In this document: piece after piece, positions 1 through 10,980 of the stretch
Numbering within the stretch: the first letter of the stretch is position 1
Layout of the letters: every line of letters starts with the position of its first letter
Source: Clitoria ternatea
Taxonomy: Eukaryota; Streptophyta; Magnoliopsida; Fabales; Fabaceae
Assembly: GCA_037962975.1 (NCBI GenBank)
Contig: CM075675.1
Span: forward strand, 33,172,501-33,236,500
Length of the DNA stretch: 64,000 bases
Direction of reading: 5' to 3'
Program-made: the position numbers and the translations under genes
Notes under the pieces: generated by a model
Told to the model about the DNA's origin: nothing
What the model saw: only the letters and a program-made list of their open reading frames with translations
Database searches by the model: none

Positions 1-1020
1 GATCATGACAGAGAATTTGAAAATGAAGTTTTTGAAAAATTCTACATTGAGTCTGACATAACTCATAGTTTTTCTTCTCCAAGAATACTTCAACAACATG
101 ATGTTGTGGAAAGGAAAATCTCTGCAAGAAATGACTAGAATAATGCTTTGTGAAAATGATCTTCCAAAATAGTTCTAGGCAGAGGCTGTGAGCACTTCTT
201 GTTATATTCAAAACAAAATTCTTATCAGACCTATACTGAACAAGACTCCTTATAAATTGTGGAGGGAAGAAGACCCAACATATCATATTTTCATCCCTTT
301 GGGTGTACTTGTTATATCCTCAATACAAAGGATCATCTTGGAAAATTTGATTCTAAGTGTGATAAAGGGATATTCATGGGGTACTCGACCACATCAAAAT
401 CTTACAGTTTTCAATACAAGAACTCAGACCATTGAGGAATCAATACATGTAAGGTTTGATGATCTTTAAGAGACTAGAAGATCTAGAACTTGATGATGCA
501 GGTGTGCAGCAGCAGGAATCTGAACAAGATTAGCAAGAATCTGACCCTACTCCATTAGAACTTGCAAAAGATGGAAATAAAAGGTTTTGAACAACTGTCA
601 TCAATGTCTGAACCTGGGAAGCCTAGAGACTAGAAGTTCAAGGTTTATCACCCTTCAGACCTCATTATTGGAGATCAAGCAGCTGGAGTTAAGACCAGAT
701 CAAAACTTCTCAATCAGTCATCCATTGCCATTCTCTCAGAATTGGAACCAAAATTTGTAACCGAGGCTCTTGAAGATACAGATTGGGTCATAATTATGCA
801 AGAAGAGCTGAACTAATTTGAGAGTAATAAAGTCTGGACCCTTTTCCCAAGACCCAAGAATAAAAGCATAATTGAAACAAAATGGGTGTTCAGAAATAAG
901 CTTGATGAAGGAGGAAAAGTTGTCAGAAACAAAGCCAGATTCGTGCCATAAGGTTACAACTAACAAGAAGGTATTACTTTTACTGAAACCTTTGCTCATG
1001 CAGCCAGACTTGAGGCTATT
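1..1020 (+). pseudogene. Ty1/copia pol fragment, SIRE-like (integrase C-terminus to start of reverse transcriptase)
   Basis: This is the middle of a copia polyprotein, which in life would integrate and reverse-transcribe the element. Reading across frames, 110-470 gives the end of the integrase core and the region after it, including a WAEAV-like stretch, LNKTPYKLW and KGIFMGYSTTSKSY. Positions 690-1018 give the linker and the start of reverse transcriptase, including SIAILSELEPK, IETKWVFRNKLDEGGKV and the TFTETFAHAARLEAI region. The phrases IFMGYSTTSK and WVFRNKLDE are typical of the SIRE/Maximus clade. Stops interrupt the frame near 138, 468, 590, 815 and 950. Homology ends abruptly near 1020, before the reverse transcriptase active site, so the element is truncated as well as broken. 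The window also begins inside it. Non-functional; the clade call is from memory of family motifs. Confidence 0.85.
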
Positions 1021-1433
1021 GGGAACAAGTGATAAGGGGAAGGGATTGTTGCACGCATATACATTTAGTTTGTGCATGGGACATGTCTCACGCCCCATTC
1101 CACGCCAGTATTTCAAAATATTAATGCTTCCTTTGTCAAAGAAACAGAAGAATTTAGGACATTCACATATAAAATGGAATGTCTCATCCCACGTCGTGAC
1201 CAACCTTCAAAAATAGTGTAAAACAGCATGTTGCACACCAAAACTAAAAATTATATGCATTTTGAAATTTCAAGCATAACATGAGATATATCCCACGTCA
1301 AGCTTCCAAACTAAATTTTAGTATTATTGTAGTGTAATAGCTTGAAAGATTACTATTTTTTAAAACTTGTATAATGTTTGGATATAAATTCTAGCATATC
1401 TTAACCATTTGTTCACTTATATAGTATATCAAA

Positions 1434-1474
<41 letters not shown>

Positions 1475-2696
1475 AACTTTTCATCTTTAGATATCAGATG
1501 AATTAAATTATGTACTCGAATCGAAAAGTATAAAAATCATTTCGGTATTGACCTTCTCCACAAAATATTTTTTACACATGATAGATTAAAACTCTAAAAA
1601 CATGTTTAAAAGAACATGCTAACTGATAACTATACCACGCTGGTTTTATATTTATAAACTCATTGAAATAATTAAATTAAGTGAAATAGTGAAAGAAAGA
1701 TACTAATTGTTTTTTATAACCCTGGTATTACGTAAGGCATACACAGCAATGACAGCATGATCTGCTACAGTGCCAATAACTCAATATACATAACCCTGGG
1801 TACGTAGTAGGTGGGAAAATAAACTCGAAGTTAATTATCACATTAATGATTTGTTAGGTATGCATGTATTGCACCTTTCTTCATGTTGTTCTTTGTATGA
1901 TGAGCGCAAAAGATTGAATAGACAGCATTAAACCTACTAGTTGAATACGTAGTATTAACTGTATTTTTGGTGAGCAGAAATAAAAATAAAAAATTAACTG
2001 AAAGTTTAAAGATATAAATTAATAACTTAAGAGATTGTATTACAAGTGTTTGGTAGAAGTAAACATTAGGGTAGTTGATAAATGCAAATTGATATAAAAT
2101 GACATGTTTAAATATTTAGGTATAATTTGTAACTTTTTCTACATATATAGTATCTGATTTTAGATATTTTAATTAATCTAAAATTTAATAAAAATATTTA
2201 AGTTTTTATTTTTTTATAATTTTAAATTTTATCCATAACAAAAATTATTTTTTAAAATGTAACATAATATACCTACTAGTAAAAAAAATGTTATAAATTT
2301 TACCTTTTTAGAAAATAAGTAAAGGTTTTACCTTCATAAAAAATTACAATAACGAGGAAGAACGGAAGAGAAGAATCAATGTCACAGTTCAAGTTCGAGA
2401 TGATTTACTTTAAAAAAAAAAATTAAAGGTTGTACTTTTTTCAAAACTAAAATAAAGTGTAGTATTAATTATTAAAATTACAAAAGATAATAAAGTAAAA
2501 ATAAATTTCAATTAGTAGCTAAAATGTAAAAACAAAAATTACTACCTAGTTAAAAATGTTACCTAACCAAACACCTCTATTTTGCTTAAGGTGATATTTT
2601 AACTACTCATTTTAGTTTTAAACTTTAAAAAAGAATATTGTTCCTTTTTATCTATTACTTTAATTAGAGTTTAAGAAAACATTTATTATTTGTTTT
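1021..2696. other. Unassigned AT-rich stretch after copia fragment
   Basis: An open frame continues from the copia remnant to 1216, but its later part resembles no protein I know, so it is probably a chance continuation. The rest is AT-rich non-coding DNA with a TA microsatellite at 1439-1469. I see no gene, RNA gene or clear transposon end here. Confidence 0.5.
1439..1469. repeat. (TA)n microsatellite
   Basis: About 15 uninterrupted TA units. Confidence 0.95.
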
Positions 2697-3199
2697 TGTA
2701 ACATCCATCGAGAGATTTTAGGAAAATAAATCAGGCACAAGATTTATTATTAACGATTCATAACTAATTAATTAATTATTTGAGGGTTAATAAATTAAAA
2801 TTTTAAAGCGACCCATTAAATTGAGGAATTAATCGGGTTAGTTTTTACGAATCAAATTGAAAGGGTGATTAGTTTCAGTTGTTAACTAAAAGGGTCACAT
2901 AACTAAACTACCCATAACCAACCTCTACTAACTAGTTCAATTAAATGTTTTTCCTTCCTCCCTTTTCTCTCAAAAACTTACGTCACTCTCCATGCACTCA
3001 CTCTCTATTTTTCACTCTTACTTTCTCTCATCCATTCACTCATAATCTCCACCAAAGCCATCACTTTTTTCTTCTTATACTTTTTCTCTTTCTCACCACT
3101 ACAACGACACCATTCTCTTAATTTCTCTCTAGCTTCCTTTCATTTTCTTCTCTTTCATCACTATACCACTCTTCCACCCTTCATCATCATCTTCATGTT

Positions 3200-3995
3200 T
3201 AGGGTTGTCAAAAATATCCATACCTATGGATACCCACGGATAAAAACCCGTAACGGATACAAAAACCTGCGGGCACGGGTACTTGTGGAAGGAAAGGGGC
3301 GGGTTTTTCAACTACCTATTAACAAACGGGCACAGGTACAGATATAGTAGTATCCGTGCCCATGGGTACCTGAATATGTATAATTATGTTTATATCTTGA
3401 CTTATTATTAATACTTAATTACTTCTAATGGTTTTTTGTAATTTCATTAGCCTGAAAAAAAATAGAAAACCCTACCGCTGTTGCATATACTTTCTAATCT
3501 TTCTTTAAATACTTTCACACAGCCACCACATGCTTGTAAGGAGGAACTACCGTCGTGTGCTTCGTGCTATATCCTGTAGTCTTTCTTGAGGTTTTAGAGT
3601 TTATATTTTATCATTTATGCTTATTTTTCTGTTCAAATTTTTAGCTGGAACATATAATGGAACATCTAATGAATAAGCCATTCAAATGCCAAATTAGTCA
3701 CGTCACTTCCAAATATTTTTTTTCATTATATTGCTTTATATGGTTCACTTCCTAATAATTTTTTTGTACATAATATATCTTCTTTAGTTTAATGTTTTTT
3801 TAATTTTTATTTTACATATTTTTTTCAATTAGGTACTTGTGGATTTGGATACTCATAAACAGTGGTTACCCATTAAGAAATCCATAAAATGGGTACCCAT
3901 ACAGGTAACAAGCGGATGCAGGTTTAATAATTACCTGCGGGTACGGGTAGCAGGGAAGGGGTATTTGTGCTCGCCCCGCCCCGTTGACATCCCTA
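3200..3995. mobile_element. Non-autonomous hAT-type transposon
   Basis: The left end reads TAGGGTTGTCAAAAAT. The right end, read on the other strand, is TAGGGATGTCAACGGG, giving an imperfect terminal inverted repeat. The flanking 8-mers are TTCATGTT (3192-3199) and CCCATGTT (3996-4003), matching at six of eight positions, as expected for an old 8 bp hAT target duplication. Both subterminal regions are full of GGGTACCC/GGATACCC-like words (for example 3225-3260, 3350-3370, 3865-3960). The 796 bp carry no transposase. It lies inside the family A LTR and interrupts its pyrimidine-rich block. Confidence 0.8.
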
Positions 3996-4865
3996 CCCAT
4001 GTTCTCTTCCTCACTAATCAACCTGTGACCTCTCTTACTTTCTCACACCATCCACACCGTGCTCTTTCTCTATCCTCAGTCACCATATCTTCCTTTCTTC
4101 TCCACCCAAACCGTGTCACCCCTCTTGCTCCAACATCATCATTTTCTTCTCCTCTTCACCACCAACCAAGTCGTATGCCTCTTCCACCATCCTCCCTCAT
4201 TTTAGTATTTGAGCTTTGATTCTGGTGTTTTGATGATTTCTGGGTTACGAAGATATTTTTATGAATTTTTAAGAATTTATCGAAAATACGGTATTAACAT
4301 TCGAAGCTGAATCAGAGATTAGAACTTTAATCAGAAAGTTGGATAACACCTTAAGGAACGTGTTGATGTACAAGGAGGTTTATCATTCTAGTGGTGAATA
4401 GGAATTTTTATTTTTGGTGTGGGTTTTAAAATTAACAAGTTTACTTTGAATATTGATACCCGAAAAATATTGATCTTACAAAATAAAAATAGTTATTATT
4501 TGTGTTATGAAGTAATATTTATAAATTGAAGCCTAGTGCTTGCTCGTGTTGATGGTTAATTGATAATATCTCTTTTGGAAGGTCATTGATTAGGCCCTAT
4601 GATGGTGCTATATATGTTGGAGCCCAATATGCTAATTATGTGTTGTTTACAGTTCATTGTTGATGATATAATGACTATGACGGTAATTATAGTTAAGTGA
4701 TGTAATAACTCTATCTACTGATATGTGTATATGTGAATTGATGAATGATGAATTGAGGATTATTAAGGATAGTAGAGGTAGACTATAATGTCTTTGTTGT
4801 GAGAGGTTAAGCTTTGATTTGCACACATACATATTGCATTGACTCATGACATCATATGCATTGGT

Positions 4866-5035
4866 TACTATTGCGCTTTGATTTGCTTAACACTCAAATT
4901 TGTTATGCGGTTCCCAAGATATCACCAATTATAGCACTTAGATTTGTTGTGCGGTTACCGGGATATCTACCAATTTATAACACTCAAATTTTGTGTGGAT
5001 TATCCAATTTGACACTCAGATTTATCGTTGATAAA
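4866..5035 (+). repeat. LTR-internal short tandem repeats (CACTNNRATTTG type)
   Basis: About four imperfect copies of a unit containing CACTCAAATTTGTTATGCGG followed by a RRATATCNACCAAT-like tail. Homologous repeats sit at the same place in the other family A LTRs (29040-29240, 37020-37290) and reversed at 49990-50210. Confidence 0.75.
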
Positions 5036-5487
5036 GTCAGATCCACATTATATACTTTTATGTATTTGAAAAGATATGATTTTGAAAGTCCATGGTATTC
5101 CATATAGAGAGAACACTAATGTATGGATATGTATAGGTGTTGGAAGAATTGAAGGTCTCTGGTGATGTTTGGAATCAAAATAATGCTTAATATATGGCTA
5201 ATGACTTATATGTCATTGTCTTATGGTTGTGATATATTAAACTACATGACCCAATGAGTGATTTTTATCTATAAAATGTTATTTACTACTTTGAATGGTA
5301 CTCACCTTACAACCTTCATTTTAGTGAGTTTTCAAAGTGATAATGCCGCTTAGTGAGCTCGAAGGCGGGAACAATGTAATGTCGATGACAAATTATGTAT
5401 TTAACTATTTTGTTAAGCTATTTAAGGTGAATTTGTAATTGATATGGTTTTGTTGATATGTGAAATTTTGGTATAGCCCTTTGATTA

Positions 5488-8391
5488 TAAAACATCCATT
5501 CGTAAAATATATGATTAAATATAAAGGGAAATTTTTTTGCCATAAAGTACACCACCTACGACGCCCCCAACACATAAGATAACTGTCATACTACGTGATA
5601 CCAGGCTCGGGATCCTATCCTAAAAGAAAACAAGCCATAAAAATCAAACCATCGTGGGATCGCTCAAGCGAAAAAATGATTCATTTGAGTGAAGAGTAAT
5701 TTTCGCTTAAGCGAAACTCACTTGCTTAAGCAAAAATAAGGTAGTAGCCTCAACATGCCATTTCACCCAGGCGAGACACTCTCGCTTAAGTGAATACCAA
5801 ACAATGGCTCCCCAGTACACTCTCGCTCAAGCAAGCCCATCTCGCTTGAGCGAAAAAGTGATAGTGACCAACCTTATCGCCCTCACTTGAGCGGGACATG
5901 CCTCACTCAAGTGAGAAATGGACAGAGCCCAGACTCACTATTCTCGCTCAAGCGACACCATCTCACTTGAGCGAAACTCTCACAGAACCAAAACTACCCT
6001 GTCTCGCTCAAGCGAGACTTCCCCTTCACTCAAGCGAGAATTCAACAGAAACCATTCAGACCCTATAATGGGATCTCGCTCATGCGAGACAGGTACTCAC
6101 TTGAGGGAAACTATCAGAAAATGGCTCAAAACCAACTTTCGCACCCTATATCTTATCCAAACGATGTCCAATCACTACCAAACTTTGACACTACCTAATA
6201 TGTATCATCTATGATGTGTAGCCATCGACCGCATTCAAAAATACCCAAAGACGAGGAAGTTATGCACAAATTGCGGTTTGACCATTCTAATGCAAAAACA
6301 CACAACTTAAGGACCAATTCTCACTAAATTTGGATCATTCCAAATGCTATGCACCTTAAATGATGCATATATGCTGTTGGAACCATGCCATGGCATCCAA
6401 ACCACCTAAAATGCAATATGGTCCGTCCAATTCCCAATTATGCATAAAACTTGCTTGAAAACACCAAATTTCAACTATTCACCATCAAACTATATTTCAA
6501 AACATAATTTATGTTTTCTGCCCATCATATTTATGCAAAGCATTAAAGGTTTTCAACTACAATCCTGAGTATAATGCATCTCATGCCTAATGTAGGACCA
6601 TTCATGGTCGTCACAACAAAATATCATATAATCCATATCATTATCAATATTATCATCACATATATGTAATCAAAATACAATCCAGGCTTCCAGTGAAGTC
6701 GTCAGCTACCTATGATCCACTAAACAAATATATACATCATCAAAATTAGCTATACACAAGAGCCGGCCAAGGCTACATCACTAAAACGCTATCAAGTATA
6801 TACATTGTATGCATAAGGTGCCTCCAGTACATGGTGACATCTCACCATTCACCATCACATTCTAGTCCCACTGAAAATAGCCACAAATAAGGGTGAGTAT
6901 CATATATGTTAAATGACAGTTACTGAATCAGACCAACCTATCTAATTTTATAGCATACATCACTATATAATAATTCATTCAACAATAACCACTGTCATTC
7001 AACAAAATCACAACGCATCAGATATTCTCAATATTATTTAACTAATAGGCTATCACAGTTATGTTATTCTCAATAACATAAACCAATGCATACATATATA
7101 CATTCACACGGATCCGAATACACATAATACCATATAATGTTGCAACAGGAAGGCTTTCAGCCATATCATATTCAGCTCTCAGCTGATCCACTCAATGACA
7201 ACGACAGTGTTACGGGCTAGCCCCGAGTCCCATTCAATATGCTTTCCTTGAGTCCCACCTAAGGTCTTTTGTGGAATCCTCGAAACCACTAACAATAGAA
7301 ATATCATTTCATATGTTCTCATCAAACATAAGTATCTCATGCTATAGTATATCATTCATTCAATTATTTACTTGTATCCCATGCAATAGAAAAACATTAA
7401 TTCAATCATTGATCTCTTCACTAATTTAATTATTTATTTGCATCACATGCATCATAACAACACAACAAACCAATCATTGCATCTCATTCATTATAATCAC
7501 ATAGTAATGGACGGAAAATACCATAATAAATGACATTTCTCAAATATCATACAAAGATAGGTATATCTCTAGCATCCCATAAATCAAATAATTCCATTCA
7601 TCATAATTCATAGTCATTCATCATATTTCACAAAGTTTATAATTCATAAACTTATATATATATACACCTTTAACCCGTCCATAAACCATGCATTTAAAAT
7701 ATTTTTGCTCTGCCTACTTAGAATTAACGATTCTAAAAAGCCAGAAAGTTTTCCATATGCCTCCGATCATTAACTCGTAAATTCAAAGATTCCTAAAACC
7801 ATTAGTATTTAATTTTTAATAACCCAAATATTATCATAATTGTTCTGGAAGGTTAAAATAACCAATCTATATAACATTTGGTAAATTCCAACTTACCGAA
7901 CAATACCATCAATCACCGAAACTTAGTTTTAAAAAACCCCAACGTTGCCCGACAATCTAAACTACTTTGAAGCCACTGGAATAAAGGGATATCAAAACCC
8001 TGAAACCATAAACGTTGCCCATAAAGATCAAGCTCTGATAATGCCTTCAAGAACCAAGAAATCGAAGTTTTCTTCTTCAACAACAATGGCTGTTACACGA
8101 GGAGGAAGGAAGAGAAGCATGCAATCTTGCCTTAATTTAAAGAAATCAAAGAAAGATAATGGTAGAAAGTGAAGATGGAGCCGCAGAAAGGAAAAAGAGC
8201 AAGGCACCAATTTTCTTCTTTATGTTTGCGTGCACTACGTGAGAATGAAAATAGTAGAAGGAAGTTGAATTTTGACTTACGTCATTAAGGGTACAATAAT
8301 AACTTCACTCAAATTTTCTAATTAATTAATTATAACAATCCTTCAATTAATGATTAATAGATTAGATGTTAATCAAAATTGGGATGTTACA
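5488..8391 (-). mobile_element. Reversed LTR (family B) nested in the family A solo LTR
   Basis: On the minus strand it starts TGTAACATCCC at 8391. It runs through a block resembling the solo LTRs at 22603 and 38937: a splice-like leader, TTCGGTAAGTTGGAATTTACC near 7890, and a palindrome array close to the 3' end. It closes with GCAAAAAAATTTCCC near 5545, aligning with AGAAAAAATTTTCCCC at the end of the 38937 copy. The target sequence is recognisable from the intact family A LTR near 37795 (CCCTTTGATTGGCT). Here CCCTTTGATT lies left and AATTGGCTT right, so the target duplication was probably GATTG, now GATTA/AATTG. The left boundary is therefore approximate by a few bases. No internal coding part remains. 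Confidence 0.7.
5658..6111. repeat. Palindrome array, core CTCGCTYRAGCGAG
   Basis: At least fourteen variants of a 14 bp near-palindrome (arms CTCGCT/AGCGAG around CA, TA or TG) occur in pairs a few bases apart. The pairs repeat about every 60-65 bp. Examples are at 5943-5975 and 6003-6040. The array lies about 170-620 bp from the 3' end of the reversed LTR that holds it. Confidence 0.9.
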
Positions 8392-8992
8392 AATTGGCTT
8401 AAATTGGCAAACACATGTATGTGATGTTAAGTGTTAAGTTTTGACATATATATATATATAATGATATGTGAGGTGTAAGGTACGACCCTTCGACTGACCT
8501 AAGATGGCAAGTATATATGTCCAGGAGGTTTGATGTCATACTCTAGTATGTGTGATGATACATGAAATTTAATTATGTGATAGATAATGGATAGGTAACT
8601 GAAACTTCACTGGGGGTTTAGATTGTGTCTTGCCATGGTATTATGATTGAAGACTTAATCCTCCCTAAGTCTAGGAATTATTTGAATAGAAGAGATTGTG
8701 AATTGAAGTATTGATTGTGTCACGTAAGTGATGCCCTGAGGTTGGTATCCCTTAACTCCTTACTCATATCATCATAGATAAGGAGGGAAGGATACCCTGT
8801 TAGGGACTTATAGCTTGGGTAGGTCTATTCTTAAGCCTATTAGGGCTTGTAGGTTATGTTTCCATAGATTAAGCTGCGTGTCATCTAGGTTCTTCGGATT
8901 AATTCGTCAACGTTGTTTTATTCGCAAAAACATTTCTCTAATTTTTAGTAAATCTTGGGGATTGGTTATGGGAATTTAGGTGGGACACTGTA

Positions 8993-10377
8993 TTTTCCTA
9001 TTATATTTTTACTTTTTAAATAAATAATTACAATTAAAATTAAATGATTTTTTTCAAATAAACAATTACAAAGGTAAACTAGAAAATTACACTATAATTC
9101 CAATGTTATGGAAGGAAGTAACAGTTAATGATGAGGATAATTTAATGTTAATTGAGATATAATAAAATCTTATTTACCTTGAATTAGTTTTTTAGTATTT
9201 ATATTCGAGATTTTGGGGCAGTAAATTAAAAAATTGGCGTTATTAAGCTCTCATCCCAAACAAAAAAAATCAATTTTGGATTACCCTCAACAAGTGTAAA
9301 TGTATGAGAGGTTCTAAGATGCATATGACAACTGAACATTTACTGATCAATGCTAATATTTAATTCACCCTAAAAATGTTATGAGTAAATACTAAGATTT
9401 TTTTTATTAGGGTTAATACTAATTTGTTTTTTTTTCTTTTGTTAGAGGGTGAAGTTCTTAGTTAAGCTAGTAAAATAAATATAATTTTTTTTGTGAATTT
9501 TAATGTAGGTTAAATAGAATTGTCAAATAATTATTTTCTCTTATTTCTCTTTCAAGATCGAAGGTTTTTTTTGGGGGTTAAAATAGATGGTTAATTTCAT
9601 TCACAAATTAGATCCTCATGTAGCATAGAAGTGCATATATATGTTTCAATCCACAATTTCACTTGGGTATCAAAACTATACTAGCTAAGCACCTAGTGAA
9701 ATTATTACTAAAACCTTGAAATGAATTAGAAAGAGCAATACAATCATGGATATATGACTTACCATACCAGTCCGCAATACTCTTGCAGTCAATCTCGACA
9801 ATCAGTCTATAAAACACAAGTAAAATTTAGCTTGATGACACTTATTGGTGGTATAATAGTTAAAAGTAATGTCCTTATAATCGGACGAGTAATTAAAATA
9901 ACAAAGATATGTTTTAAACTAATTGTGATTAAATTGGAAATTAAACTATATTATATCGGTAATAATAAAAAAAATTGATTTGGATCATTCAACCAACTAA
10001 TTTAAAAATCAACCAATCAAACCGATGGATTTGATTCGATTTTAATAACAATAATTAAAAGATAAAATAAAATTATTAAACAATCATTTGACAGTGATAA
10101 AATTAGAATAAATGATTGACATATCATAGAATAATCCATTAATTAGTATCTCTAAATCAATTGGGTTTGGCTGAGTTTCCCTAATCAAATATTATTGGCT
10201 TTTAATGAACATTTTGAAAGTGGTCTAATCAATCAAATCAATTAATCTCCTTAATATATTAAAACAATGTGAAAGATTAAAAACAATTTCTAATCATTTT
10301 TTTTTGTTACAAAATTCTAATCATTTGAAAACATATAAACAATTCAAAACATTATTTTTTTCTTGAGAAATAAATAA
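8993..10377. other. Unassigned AT-rich stretch
   Basis: No coding homology, LTR end or RNA gene is recognisable. Short open frames such as 9754-9978 lack any recognisable protein and sit in very AT-rich sequence. Confidence 0.5.
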
Positions 10378-10671
10378 GGTCGTGTTTAGTTAGCAAGTTT
10401 TTTAAGAAAAAATAAAAAATTATTTTTGAAAAAGTTGGAAAAATAAAAAATGTGTTTATTTACAAAATATTAAAAAAACTTATAAAAAATTGAAAATTGG
10501 GTTTTCTATTTAAAAAAATAAAAAAGTCTTTAAAGAAGTTTTATAAGAAAACTGTAAAGTGAAAAAGTTTTTCAAGAATTTTTCTATCTATTTTAGAAAA
10601 TAAAAATTTTAGAAAACAAACAGAAAATTTTCCCAAAAAACTAAAATAATTTTTTATAACTAAACGCAACC
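10378..10671. mobile_element. PIF/Harbinger (Tourist-like) MITE
   Basis: The left end is GGTCGTGTTTAGTTA. The right end on the opposite strand is GGTTGCGTTTAGTTA, matching at 13 of 15 positions. The element is flanked by TAA on both sides (10375-10377 and 10672-10674), the 3 bp duplication expected of this superfamily. The 294 bp interior is A/T-rich with no coding capacity. Confidence 0.85.
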
Positions 10672-10980
10672 TAAGCATGTGGAAGTTGAATTCAAGACTT
10701 ATAAACTCATAAATCCATATATACTTTTATTTCTTTTACAAAATTTGATCCCCGAGCTTTGAAATTATACCAAAATATCCTAACTTAGGCTATCCATGAT
10801 TTTCATGTTCATCACATGATTCAAACTTAAAAATATTTTTATTAATTATCTGTACGCTTTATTATTCATATCATATGCATGGTGCCTCTTGAGTATAGTC
10901 TAAGTTAGATGTTTAATTTTGTTCATCCAGTACTTACTCTTTGATTTTTTTGACTAAACTACGCAGTTGAAAAAATATAG
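10672..10980. other. Short unassigned spacer between MITE and solo LTR
   Basis: Nothing recognisable except the target duplications: TAA at 10672-10674 and TATAG at 10976-10980. Confidence 0.5.

Larger units (their letters stand above)
2697..8992 (+). mobile_element. Solo LTR of a long-LTR Ty3/gypsy family (family A), split by two insertions
   Basis: The start TGTAACATCC at 2697 and the end GGTGGGACACTGTA at 8992 match the two ends of the LTRs of the full-length element at 26997-38318 (TGTAACATTCC and GGGACGCCGTA). Internal landmarks line up in order: the pyrimidine-rich block after 2950, the region around 4300-4480, the short tandem repeats at 4866-5035, the block ACTTTGAATGGTACTCACC near 5290, and the 8480-8990 tail with GATACCCTGTTAGGGAC. 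No gag-pol is attached, so this is a solo LTR. A hAT-type element sits at 3200-3995 and a reversed LTR at about 5488-8391. Without them the LTR is about 2.6 kb. The flanks (GTTTT before, TTTTC after) do not form an exact duplication, so age or error has blurred the target site. Confidence 0.8.

Noticed and set aside
736..1203. Minus-strand 155-codon ORF opposite the copia fragment
   Set aside because: It is antisense to readable copia pol and has no homology of its own.
3839..4219. ORF of 126 codons spanning the hAT right end and LTR leader
   Set aside because: It crosses the transposon boundary at 3995 and is of CT-rich composition, so it is not a real gene.
5658..6111. Regularly spaced palindromes as a CRISPR array
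   Set aside because: This is plant nuclear DNA. The linkers between repeats are themselves repetitive rather than unique spacers, and there are no cas genes; the arrays lie inside LTRs.
7945..8172. Short ORF with Lys/Arg-rich tail on the plus strand
   Set aside because: It lies in the leader of the reversed family B LTR, and its partner LTRs do not conserve it.
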